Notes under the pieces: generated by a model
Databases searched by the model: none
Told to the model about the DNA's origin: nothing
What the model saw: the letters and a program-made list of their open reading frames with translations, nothing else
Position numbers and translations under genes: made by a program
Shown here: piece by piece, positions 44,768-53,497 of the stretch
Position numbering within the stretch: the first letter of the stretch is position 1
Layout of the letters: each line of letters opens with the position of its first letter
Origin: Leucobacter sp. Ag1
GTDB lineage: Bacteria; Actinomycetota; Actinomycetes; Actinomycetales; Microbacteriaceae
Length of the DNA: 56,878 nt
Assembly: GCF_000980875.1 (NCBI RefSeq)
Contig: NZ_LAYO01000088.1
Span: forward strand, 1 to 56,878
Direction of reading: 5' to 3'

Positions 44768-45502
44768 ATGGCCGCCTCAGATACGGAATCCGCCGACCCG
44801 GGAGCGGCGGAGGCGCGGGCCGAGACGGAATCGCCCGCGGCGAGCGCGGCCGCGAAGACGGGGGCGGTGGTCGGCACGACGGCCGGCATCGCCACGCTCT
44901 TCCTGCTGCTGCGCCTGCTCGCGGTCTCGGAGTGGAACTGGGGCACGGCGGGTGCCGTCGCCGATTCTTTCGACTTCGGCGACGCCCTGCCCATCGCGTT
45001 CGGCACGCTGTTCGCACGTCCGGAGTTGACGGGGGCGCTCATCGCGCTCCTGCTCCCGCTCGCGCTGCTGCACGTGCTGTGGCCGATCGGCGGCCGTGTC
45101 GGCCTCCCCAGTCTCGGCCGGGTGCTCGCGGCGGTGGCGCTCGTCACCGTGGCCTACGTCTGGATCCGCACCTTCCACTCGTGGTGGGTGGGCATCGGAG
45201 CCCTCGCCTTCGGCGGGATCCTGGTCGCCGCGCGGCTCATCTGGACGCGGGGCGTGGGTCATCGGATCGTCGCGGGCGTCATGCGGAGCGTGGGAGGCAT
45301 CGCCGTGATCGGCGTGCTGCTGCTCGCCGTGCTCGTCGACACCCCGTGGGTGTCGAAGGAGCGGATCGAAACCGGATCCGGTGCGATCGAGGGCTGGGTG
45401 CTCGAGGTGCAACCGGGGTTCCTCAAGGTGCTCACCGAGCAGCGCGAGGTCGAGATCCTGCCCACCGCCGACGTGACCGCGCGGAGAATCATCGAGGAAT
45501 AG
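44768..45502 (+). CDS. Polytopic membrane protein of unknown function
   Basis: A 244-residue protein not assigned to a family. An acidic Ala/Ser/Glu-rich N-terminus (1-30) precedes about five hydrophobic segments (AGIATLFLLLRLLAV, ALIALLLPLALLHVLW, VLAAVALVTVAYVWI, WVGIGALAFGGILVAARLI, IAVIGVLLLAVLV). A soluble C-terminal stretch of about 45 residues follows (IEGWVLEVQPGFLKVLTEQREVEILP), which looks like a small beta domain. TAGGCT at 44756-44761 is 6 nt before the ATG and contains the stop of the previous gene, so a leaderless transcript can start here. Confidence 0.75.
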   Translation: MAASDTESADPGAAEARAETESPAASAAAKTGAVVGTTAGIATLFLLLRLLAVSEWNWGTAGAVADSFDFGDALPIAFGTLFARPELTGALIALLLPLALLHVLWPIGGRVGLPSLGRVLAAVALVTVAYVWIRTFHSWWVGIGALAFGGILVAARLIWTRGVGHRIVAGVMRSVGGIAVIGVLLLAVLVDTPWVSKERIETGSGAIEGWVLEVQPGFLKVLTEQREVEILPTADVTARRIIEE

Positions 45503-45518
45503 GCGATGCGCGGCGCGT

Positions 45519-46283
45519 TCAGCGCGCGGCCATGCGGATCGCGCCGTCGAGCCGGATCGTCTCGCCGTTGATCATGGGGTTCTCGACGATCTGCGTGACG
45601 AGCAGTGCGAACTCCTCGGGCCGTCCGAGCCGGGCGGGGTGCGGCACCTGGGCACCGAGCGAGGCGCGCACCTCCTCGGGCAGGCCGGCGAGCAGCGGCG
45701 TCTCGAAGATGCCCGGCGCGATCGATACAACCCGGATCCGGTGCTCCGCGAGCTCTCGCGCGATCGGCAGGGTCATGCCGACGATGGCCGCCTTCGATGC
45801 GGCGTACGCCGACTGACCGATCTGGCCCTCGAAGGCCGCGACGGAGGCCGTATTGATGATGACCCCGCGCTCCTCGGCGTCGGCGAGGTCCTGCTCGCGC
45901 ATCCGTTCGGCGGCGAGCCGCAGCACGTTGAAGGTGCCGACCAGGTTGATGTCGACGACCCGTCGGAACAGTTCGAGCGGGAACGGACCCGAGCGGCCGA
46001 CGACCTTCGCGGCGTCGGCGACGCCGGCGCAGTTGACCACGAGCCGGAGCGCGCCGAATTCGGCGGCCGCGTCGACCGCGCCGCGCACCTGATCCTCGTC
46101 GCGCACGTCCGCGGGGACGAAGCGCACGCGCCCCTCGTGCTCGGCGACGAGCCGCTCCCCAGCGGATCCGGGCAGGTCGACCACCACGACCCGGGCGCCC
46201 TGTGCGAGCAGTCGCTGCGTCGTCGCGAGGCCGAGCCCCGACGCCCCTCCGGTGACGAGCGCCACCCCGTTCTCGATCTGCAT
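45519..46283 (-). CDS. Short-chain dehydrogenase/reductase (HSD10-like)
   Basis: A 254-residue NAD(P)-dependent oxidoreductase. Cofactor motif TGGASGLGLATTQRL and the acidic residue in VVVVDLPG favour NAD. NCAGVADAAK, INTASVAAFEGQIGQSAYAA and SKAAIVGMTLPIARELA give the Ser-Tyr-Lys site. The overall pattern resembles type II 3-hydroxyacyl-CoA dehydrogenases, which would fit fatty-acid or branched-chain amino-acid breakdown; the substrate is not proven. AAGGAGG lies 8 nt before the ATG at 46281-46283. Converges with the membrane-protein gene. Confidence 0.92.
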   Translation of the reverse strand: MQIENGVALVTGGASGLGLATTQRLLAQGARVVVVDLPGSAGERLVAEHEGRVRFVPADVRDEDQVRGAVDAAAEFGALRLVVNCAGVADAAKVVGRSGPFPLELFRRVVDINLVGTFNVLRLAAERMREQDLADAEERGVIINTASVAAFEGQIGQSAYAASKAAIVGMTLPIARELAEHRIRVVSIAPGIFETPLLAGLPEEVRASLGAQVPHPARLGRPEEFALLVTQIVENPMINGETIRLDGAIRMAAR

Positions 46284-46405
46284 GACGCATCCTCCTTCGG
46301 AATCGCGGCCTGTTCGGAGCGTACTCCCGCGCAGGGTGCGCCGGTAGGGAGGAGCGACTGACTGGGCATTCGCCCGAAGAACATCTGATGATGTACAGGG
46401 TGACC

Positions 46406-46417
46406 TAAGATGAACAC
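46406..46417 (+). promoter_or_regulatory. Leaderless promoter of the SIP-domain gene
   Basis: TAAGAT (46406-46411) lies 6 nt before the GTG at 46418. The sequence ending ACCTAA just before it (46390-46408) matches only 11 of 19 bases of the DtxR consensus; too weak to call an iron box. Confidence 0.4.
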
Positions 46418-46846
46418 GTGAACCTCGACCCGCTGCCCTCCGATGAGTTCATCTTCATCGACCCCAACTACCTCGACTGCGTGCTCGGGGCGAGCGGCAG
46501 CGACGATCTCGACGGCCTCCGCGCGTGGTGCGCGGCGCTGCCCGAGAACAGCTACGGGCACATCTTCGTCGAGGCCGATCCCGCCGACCTCGCCGAGCCC
46601 ATCGCGGCTCCTTCCGGCGTCGGTGTAACCCGTCTCTCCCCCGCGGCCGTGCGCGGCGCTGCGCTCACCGGCGCCGTCGACGCCTGGCTCGACGAGTGGC
46701 TGCGCGGCGACCCGATGAGCGGCCGCCACTTCCTCATGTGGACCGGCGGTCGCGACCTGCCGAACGTCCGCGAGTTCTGGACCCGCATCGAGGCCGAGCT
46801 CGCCGAGATCTGGTCCTCCGCAGCAGAACGGCGGCCGACGCTGTGA
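46418..46846 (+). CDS. Stand-alone SIP-domain (siderophore-interacting protein C-terminal domain) protein
   Basis: A 142-residue acidic protein that resembles the NAD(P)-binding SIP domain of siderophore-interacting ferric reductases: GHIFVEADPADLAEPIA, SGRHFLMWTGGRDLPNVREF. The FAD-binding N-terminal half of full SIP reductases is absent, so it cannot act alone as a flavin reductase. It could pair with a separate flavoprotein or have another role. The start is GTG, leaderless. Next to dps, with which it may share an iron-related role (inference). Confidence 0.7.
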   Translation: MNLDPLPSDEFIFIDPNYLDCVLGASGSDDLDGLRAWCAALPENSYGHIFVEADPADLAEPIAAPSGVGVTRLSPAAVRGAALTGAVDAWLDEWLRGDPMSGRHFLMWTGGRDLPNVREFWTRIEAELAEIWSSAAERRPTL

Positions 46847-46916
46847 AGCATCGACCGCCGTTCCGGTGGTGTGCGCGACCCGAGGTCGCACGGTGCCCGA
46901 GCGGCACCGATCAGGA

Positions 46917-47408
46917 TCAGTCCGCGTAGTGGGAGAACAGGAACCAGCGATCCTTGTCGAGCTCCTGCGCCACCGCGATCGCGATGTCCTGGCTCACGGG
47001 ATCGATGTCGTCGAGGCCCTTGACCGCGGCGTAGACCGTGGCGATGACCGCGTCGAGCTGCGCCACGATCGCGCGGACCGTGTCGGCCGACTGCTGGAAC
47101 CCGGCGCTCAGTTCGGGCGTGGTGGTCTGAGCGGCGACCGAACCGATGCGCGCGTCGACCGGCAGGCCGAGGGCGACGATCCGCTCCGCGACGGTGTCGG
47201 CGCCGTCCTGCGCGTGCGCCACGACCTCGTCGAGGAACTCGTGCACGCCGATGAAGTTCGCGCCGCGCACGTGCCAGTGCGCCTGCTTACCGTTGACGGC
47301 GAGTGCCACGAGATCGCGGACGACCGGGCCGAGGTAGCGCTCGACACCCGCCGCGCGGTCGAGGTCGCCCTTGGCGACGGTGACGGTGGGGTTCTGGGTG
47401 GGAGTCAT
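46917..47408 (-). CDS. dps: Dps family ferritin-like protein
   Basis: A 163-residue Dps: forms a 12-subunit shell that oxidises and stores iron and protects DNA from peroxide. The ferroxidase ligands sit at the subunit interface: His in KQAHWHVRG, His/Asp/Glu in FIGVHEFLDEVVAHAQDGAD. The chosen ATG at 47406-47408 starts MTPTQNPTVTVAKG and has AAGGAAAGGA at 10 nt; a longer frame upstream has no ribosome site. The promoter (TTGTGG 47504-47509, TAGCGT 47482-47487, 16-bp spacer) is preceded immediately by an iron-box-like site. Confidence 0.93.
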   Translation of the reverse strand: MTPTQNPTVTVAKGDLDRAAGVERYLGPVVRDLVALAVNGKQAHWHVRGANFIGVHEFLDEVVAHAQDGADTVAERIVALGLPVDARIGSVAAQTTTPELSAGFQQSADTVRAIVAQLDAVIATVYAAVKGLDDIDPVSQDIAIAVAQELDKDRWFLFSHYAD

Positions 47409-47481
47409 GAAATCGGGGTCCTTTCCTTCTCCGAGTGCACGGGGCGGGAATCCGGTGGTCCGGATCCCTCCGTTGCCCACC

Positions 47482-47529
47482 ACGCTACTCAGATTTCGCG
47501 CCGCCACAAGCAAGGAAAGGCTTGCCTGA
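47482..47529 (-). promoter_or_regulatory. dps promoter with upstream DtxR-type site
   Basis: Minus-strand -35 TTGTGG (47504-47509) and -10 TAGCGT (47482-47487), spacer 16. The 19-mer TCAGGCAAGCCTTTCCTTG (47511-47529) matches the DtxR consensus at 12 of 19 positions and ends just upstream of -35, a position that suits activation. It also lies upstream of the divergent nitroreductase gene. Confidence 0.5.
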
Positions 47530-47565
47530 TCAGCCCTGAACGGGCGTTCGAACCGAGGAGGAACC

Positions 47566-48132
47566 GTGTCGGATCAACGCGCTGACGCGCTCGAAGCAGT
47601 GCGCAATCGACGCTCGCACTCGAGCGTCACTGAGGAAGGTCCCAGCTCCGCGGAGCTGGCCGAGCTGGTGGCCGCGCTGTCGAGCGTGGCCGACCACTCG
47701 GGGCTGCGCCCCTGGCGCCTGATCGAACTGCGCGGAGACGACCGCGACGCGATCGCGACCGGTCTCGCAGCGGCCGACGGCGGCGGCGAGAAGGAGCTCG
47801 AGAAGTACACGAAGAAGGCGCGGCGCGCACCGCTGGTGCTCGCGATCGTCGTGAAGCCGCGACCGAGCGGCAAGGTGCCCGTCTGGGAGCAGGAGGCGGT
47901 GGCCTCGGGCGTCGCCCACCTGCTGTCGCTGCTGCTGCACGAGGCGGGCTGGGGCGTCATCTGGCGCACCGGCACGCTCACTCGGACCGAGCCCGTGCAC
48001 CGCGCGCACCGATTGGCCCCCGACGAGTACCTGCTCGGCTGGCTCTACGTCGGCGGGATCCCCGAGAAGGATCGCAAGCAGAAGCCGCGCAAGCCGCTGC
48101 GCGTCGATGAGGTGCTGGGCGGGCTCGGCTGA
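47566..48132 (+). CDS. Nitroreductase-family FMN oxidoreductase
   Basis: A 188-residue homodimeric FMN flavoprotein using NAD(P)H. Features: AVRNRRSHSSV (FMN phosphate), SGLRPWRLIELRG, and VASGVAHLLSLLLHEAGWGVIWRTG with the C-terminal LGWLYVGGIPE. The arrangement resembles YdjA/PnbA-type nitroreductases. Start GTG with GAGGAGG at about 4 nt. Natural substrate unknown. Divergent from dps across a shared 158-nt control region. Confidence 0.85.
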   Translation: MSDQRADALEAVRNRRSHSSVTEEGPSSAELAELVAALSSVADHSGLRPWRLIELRGDDRDAIATGLAAADGGGEKELEKYTKKARRAPLVLAIVVKPRPSGKVPVWEQEAVASGVAHLLSLLLHEAGWGVIWRTGTLTRTEPVHRAHRLAPDEYLLGWLYVGGIPEKDRKQKPRKPLRVDEVLGGLG

Positions 48133-48136
48133 GCGA

Positions 48137-48153
48137 TTCTGCTCAGAGCAGAA
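48137..48153. promoter_or_regulatory. Palindrome upstream of the PopR/ClgR-like regulator gene
   Basis: TTCTGCTC-A-GAGCAGAA, a perfect 17-bp palindrome. Its core CTGCTCAGAGC is nearly the same as CTGCTGAGAGC in the palindrome upstream of the clpP operon (49799-49822). It lies upstream of the expected -35, a place for activator binding; it may also end the nitroreductase transcript. Confidence 0.5.
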
Positions 48154-48181
48154 CACCAGCGCTCCGCGCACCTGCCACGGT

Positions 48182-48193
48182 TAGCATCCAGGC
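48182..48193 (+). promoter_or_regulatory. Leaderless -10 of the regulator gene
   Basis: TAGCAT (48182-48187) lies 6 nt before the ATG at 48194; no ribosome site is seen. Confidence 0.5.
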
Positions 48194-48520
48194 ATGAGCG
48201 ACGACGCACCCGAGACCCGCGAACGCACCGCCCCGCTGCCGCTCTGGCGGCACATGCTCGGCGATGAACTGCGCCGGCTCCGGCACGAGCGGGGCGAGAC
48301 TCTCGGGAAGACGGCCGCGGACGCCGGGGTCTCGCCGCAGTACCTCTCCGAGATGGAGCGCGGCGTCAAGGATCCGTCGAGCGAGATGATCGCCGCCGTC
48401 GCCGGCGCGCTGGGCGTCACCATCATCGACCTCGCGACCGCGGTCGCCGAGAACCTGCGCGCGGCCGAGACCGCACCGGCCGGAGTCTCCGTCCGGACCG
48501 CATTCGCGCTCGCGGCCTGA
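48194..48520 (+). CDS. ClgR/PopR-like XRE-family regulator
   Basis: A 108-residue helix-turn-helix protein: GDELRRLRHERGETLGKTAADAG, then SPQYLSEMERGVKDPSSEMI, the form seen in actinobacterial ClgR and PopR, activators of clp protease genes (known for those families). It ends in a hydrophobic AFALAA; ClgR and PopR also end in short hydrophobic tails recognised by Clp protease, so self-limiting turnover is possible. It converges with the two clpP genes, 6 nt between stops, and shares an operator-like motif with them. Confidence 0.85.
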   Translation: MSDDAPETRERTAPLPLWRHMLGDELRRLRHERGETLGKTAADAGVSPQYLSEMERGVKDPSSEMIAAVAGALGVTIIDLATAVAENLRAAETAPAGVSVRTAFALAA

Positions 48521-48526
48521 GCCCCC

Positions 48527-49120
48527 TCACCGCCGCGTGATCACCTCGTCGACGAGGCCGTAGTCGCGCGCCTCGCTCGCGGTGAACACCCGGTCGTGAT
48601 CCGTGTCGGTGCGCAACCGCCCGGCCGACTGCCCGGTGCGCTCGGCGAGCACGGCCTCGAGCTCCGCTCGGATCCGCACCGCCTCGTCGGCCTGCAGGAT
48701 CAGATCCGGGATCGTGCCGCGACGCCCCTGATTGCCGGGCTGATGCAGCACCACGCGCGCGTGCGGCAGCGCCAGCCGCTTCCCCGCGGCGCCCGACGCC
48801 AGCAGCACCGCGCCGACGCCGATCGCCTGCCCGACGCAGATCGTGGTCACATCGGATCGCAGGTACTGCACCGTGTCGGCGATGGCGAGCATCGCGCTCG
48901 GATCACCGCCCTCGCAGTTGATCGTGAGCTGGATGTCGGTCCCCGGGCTCGACGAATCGAGGTAGAGCAGTTGCGCGATGATCGCGTTCGCGACGCCCGA
49001 GTCGATCGGGGTGCCGAGGTAGATGATCCGCTCGGTGAGCAGGTGCGAGTAGACGTCCATGATCCGGTCGCCGCGGGGGCTCTCGGAGATGACGCTCGGG
49101 ATCGTGTAGCTGCCGCTCAT
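48527..49120 (-). CDS. ClpP-like subunit lacking the catalytic serine
   Basis: A 197-residue ClpP homolog, second gene of the pair. The fold is complete (RIIYLGTPIDSGVANAIIAQ, INCEGGDPSAMLAIADTVQ, ALPHARVVLHQP, DTDHDRVFTASEARDYGLVD), with the His in VVLHQP. But where active ClpP reads GQAAS, this protein reads GQAIGVGAVLLASG: the nucleophilic Ser is Gly (codon GGC, plus-strand 48818-48820). It should be unable to cleave peptides but may shape or gate a mixed ring with its partner, like cyanobacterial ClpR. The ATG overlaps the partner's stop as ATGA. Confidence 0.93.
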   Translation of the reverse strand: MSGSYTIPSVISESPRGDRIMDVYSHLLTERIIYLGTPIDSGVANAIIAQLLYLDSSSPGTDIQLTINCEGGDPSAMLAIADTVQYLRSDVTTICVGQAIGVGAVLLASGAAGKRLALPHARVVLHQPGNQGRRGTIPDLILQADEAVRIRAELEAVLAERTGQSAGRLRTDTDHDRVFTASEARDYGLVDEVITRR

Positions 49121-49755
49121 CGCGCGACCTCCGCCCCGACCGGTGCGCCGAATCCGAGCCCCGGAGCTCCGGCCCCGCGCGGCATGATCTCGGCGAAGCT
49201 CTCGACGATCCCGTCGATGAAGCCGTAGTCGCGCGCCTCCTCAGCCGAGTACCAGTGGTCGTGCAGCGAGTCCTCGAAGATCCGCTCGACCGGCTGCCCG
49301 GTGTCCTCGCTCGTGAGGCGCAGCAGCGTGTCGCGGGTGTGGCGCAGGTCGCCGGCCTGCAGTTCGACCTCGACGGTGGATCCGCCGATCCCCGCCGATC
49401 CCTGGTGCATGAGGATCCGCGCGTGCGGCAGCGCCCGCCGCTTGCCCTTCGTGCCCGAGGTGAGCAGGAACTGGCCCGCGCTGTAGGCGATGCCGAGCGC
49501 GAGGGTCGAGACGTCGTTCGGCACGAGCCGCATGATGTCGCGGATCGCGAGCATGGCCGGAACGGACCCGCCCGGCGAGTGGATCCAGAGGGCGATGTCG
49601 GCGACGGGATCGGCGGCCGACAGTGCCGCGATCTGCGTCGCGAGGAGCACGCCGTTGTCGTCGTCGAGGGCGCCGTCGAGCACCAGGATCCGGCGCTCGA
49701 ACAACTCGCGCCGGAACGGCTCGGTGAACACGGGTGGTTTCGGTGATTCGCTCAT
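49117..49755 (-). CDS. clpP: ATP-dependent Clp protease proteolytic subunit (active)
   Basis: A 212-residue ClpP with an intact site: Ser in LALGIAYSAGQFLLTSG, His in ALPHARILMHQGSAG, and the Asp region EDSLHDHWYSAEEARDYG. Residues 9-30 (PPVFTEPFRRELFERRILV) are the ring-forming N-terminus; the last 25 residues are Gly/Ala/Pro rich. With its partner it forms a heteromeric pair separate from the usual clpP1P2-clpX locus, which is not in this window. The ATG at 49753-49755 was chosen because it starts MSESPKPPVF, like the family; the ribosome site is weak. Probably controlled by the regulator at 48194 through the palindrome at 49799. Confidence 0.93.
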   Translation of the reverse strand: MSESPKPPVFTEPFRRELFERRILVLDGALDDDNGVLLATQIAALSAADPVADIALWIHSPGGSVPAMLAIRDIMRLVPNDVSTLALGIAYSAGQFLLTSGTKGKRRALPHARILMHQGSAGIGGSTVEVELQAGDLRHTRDTLLRLTSEDTGQPVERIFEDSLHDHWYSAEEARDYGFIDGIVESFAEIMPRGAGAPGLGFGAPVGAEVAR

Positions 49756-49798
49756 GCCGTCAGCCTGCTCCGGCGCGGCATCCCGCGGAGCGGATGCT

Positions 49799-49822
49799 GC
49801 TCTCGGCAGCACTGCTGAGAGC
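49799..49822 (-). promoter_or_regulatory. Palindromic operator-like site upstream of the clpP operon
   Basis: GCTCTC-G-GCAG-CA-CTGC-T-GAGAGC, a 24-bp palindrome with two mismatched positions, centred about 55 bp upstream of the clpP start. It contains CTGCTGAGAGC, shared with the site upstream of the regulator gene. Confidence 0.55.
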
Positions 49823-49839
49823 GGCGCGGATCCGGATCC

Positions 49840-51039
49840 CTAGCTCGTCCCGCCCCGGTCGGCGGTCAGGGCGCCCGCGAGCGCGAGCGCTCCGGCACCG
49901 GCCGCGAGCAGTGCGGCGAGCGCGAGCTGCGCGACGCCTCCGCCCAGCAAGGCGCCGCCCGCCCAGGCCCCGAGCGCGATCCCCGCGTTCAGCACGACGA
50001 CGAGCACCCCGCCGGCGAGCGGACGGAACCGGACCGATGAGGCCCGCAGCACCGCGGCCTGCAGGATCGGCGGGAAGGCGCCGACCGCGACGCCCCACAC
50101 CCCGACGCCAAGGCAGAAGATCGCCGACCGCCCGGAACCGAGCATCAGCAGGAGCAGCCCGAACGCAACGCCGAGCGCGGTCCCGACCAGCGCCGCCCGC
50201 GGAACTCGGTCCGCGAGCGGGCCGGCGAGCGCGACGCCCACCGCACCCGCGGCACCGAACAGCAGCAGCACGGCGGGAACCGCTCCGCTGCCGAGTCCGC
50301 CGAGCCGCACCACCAGGGCGGTCACGTAGGTGAAGGCGGCGAAGTGGCCGACGAGCACGAGGCCGCCGGCCAGCGCGAGCAGCCCGACCGGCACCGCGCT
50401 GCGGTCGAACCGGGCGGGCCCCTCGCTCGGCGCGGTTCGGGTCGTGGCCGGGCGAAGGGTCCGGTGGATCCCGAGCACCGCCGCGGCCAGCAGGATCGCG
50501 AGGAACCCGCTGACCGCCCGCCAGCCGATGGCGCCCGCGAGCGCCGCGACCGCGGGAAGCCCGATCAGTCCCGCGAGCGTCGGACCGGCCAGCACGAACG
50601 ACAGGGCCCGCCCGAGCCGCTCGGCGGGCACGAGACCGGCGACCGTCGGCACGAGCACCGCCCAGAACACGCCGTGCGCGGCCGCCGAGAGCACCCGGCC
50701 CGCCACCAGCCAGTCGTATGCGAGAGCCCACGCGGTCAGCAGGGCGACGACGGCCACCACCGCCACCGCTCCGCCGAGCAGGCGGACGCGCGGGATCCGC
50801 GCCGTCAGCCGCACCAGCGGGAGCGCCGTCACCGCGACGGTGATCGCCCAGGCGCCGACGAGCGCGCCGACCGCGCCCGGATCGACGCCGAAGTCGCGCC
50901 CGATCTCGGGGAGCAGGCCGGAGGGCATGAGTTCGACGGTGACCGTGCCGAACGCGGCGGCGGTGAGCGCCGCGAGTGCGACCCACGGGAGGCTGGGTGG
51001 GGCGGTTCGCGTGCGATCGAGCGCAGTTTCGGAGTGCAT
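49840..51039 (-). CDS. Major facilitator superfamily transporter (drug/sugar efflux type)
   Basis: A 399-residue membrane protein with 12 predicted helices, resembling the AraJ/CmlA-like efflux group of DHA1 transporters (ELMPSGLLPEIGRDFGV at helix 1; GRVLSAAAHGVFWAVLVPTVAGLVP around helix 4; SFVLAGPTLAGLIGLP for motif C). The start at 51037-51039 has a -10 TAGCGT 6 nt upstream. It is divergent from a MerR-type gene, and its promoter has the 20-bp spacer typical of MerR activation. Export of a toxic compound or antibiotic is likely; the substrate is unknown. Confidence 0.9.
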   Translation of the reverse strand: MHSETALDRTRTAPPSLPWVALAALTAAAFGTVTVELMPSGLLPEIGRDFGVDPGAVGALVGAWAITVAVTALPLVRLTARIPRVRLLGGAVAVVAVVALLTAWALAYDWLVAGRVLSAAAHGVFWAVLVPTVAGLVPAERLGRALSFVLAGPTLAGLIGLPAVAALAGAIGWRAVSGFLAILLAAAVLGIHRTLRPATTRTAPSEGPARFDRSAVPVGLLALAGGLVLVGHFAAFTYVTALVVRLGGLGSGAVPAVLLLFGAAGAVGVALAGPLADRVPRAALVGTALGVAFGLLLLMLGSGRSAIFCLGVGVWGVAVGAFPPILQAAVLRASSVRFRPLAGGVLVVVLNAGIALGAWAGGALLGGGVAQLALAALLAAGAGALALAGALTADRGGTS

Positions 51040-51045
51040 GAGAGT

Positions 51046-51077
51046 ACGCTAAACATTGACATCAATGTGAAGGTCAA
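51046..51077 (-). promoter_or_regulatory. MerR-type promoter of the MFS gene
   Basis: Minus-strand TTGACC (51072-51077) and TAGCGT (51046-51051) are 20 bp apart. The spacer holds the palindrome ACATTGA-CA-TCAATGT (51053-51068). Over-long spacers with a central palindrome are the hallmark of MerR-activated promoters. Confidence 0.75.
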
Positions 51078-51105
51078 GCACCGTGCCGGTGGAGGGAGGG
51101 CTCGC

Positions 51106-51471
51106 ATGCGGATCGGCGAGATCTCGCGCCTCACGGGCATCGGCGCGCGCATGCTGCGCTACTACGAGGACGAGGGGCTGCTCACGCCCGAACGACGCGC
51201 GAACGGCTACCGGGAGTACAGCGAATCGGACGCCGCGAGAGTCCGCACGATCCGCGACCTGCGCGCCGCAGGCGTACCGACCCGTTTCATCCGGATCGTG
51301 CTCGACCGGCAGGACTCCCCCGACGCCTGGAGCGAGCGCTGCGACGAGATCCTCGCCAGTATGGTGCGCGAGCAGATCGCCGAGCTCGAGTCTCGGATCG
51401 ACTGCTTGACCACGAGCAAACAGGCGCTGGCGCGTTTCGTGCGCGAGCAGGCGCCGGCTGCGAGCCGCTAG
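51106..51471 (+). CDS. MerR-family transcriptional regulator
   Basis: A 121-residue regulator: N-terminal HTH MRIGEISRLTGIGARMLRYY followed by DEGLLTPERRANGYREYSESD, then a dimerisation helix (EQIAELESRIDCLTTSKQ). There is no metal-binding cysteine cluster or long drug-binding domain; one cysteine in SERCDEI and one in DCLTTS. A purine-rich GGAGGGAGGG lies before the ATG. Divergent from the MFS gene, whose promoter it likely distorts to switch on. Confidence 0.92.
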   Translation: MRIGEISRLTGIGARMLRYYEDEGLLTPERRANGYREYSESDAARVRTIRDLRAAGVPTRFIRIVLDRQDSPDAWSERCDEILASMVREQIAELESRIDCLTTSKQALARFVREQAPAASR

Positions 51472-51516
51472 GCGACCGTGCGCCGGAGCCGTGCGCGGAG
51501 GGCCCCGGCCGCGCCG

Positions 51517-53376
<1,860 letters not shown>

Positions 53377-53497
53377 AACCGGGCCAGTCTACGCGGCGCA
53401 GGGCGACCCAGTTTTCAAGTCGTCGGTTTGATAGGGTGAGAATTGCCTTTGCCCAGCCGATTCGATTTTTGTAGATCTTCGTACAACAAGGACCACA

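Noticed and set aside
46390..46408. A second iron box before the SIP-domain gene
   Set aside because: Only 11 of 19 positions match and one half-site is missing.
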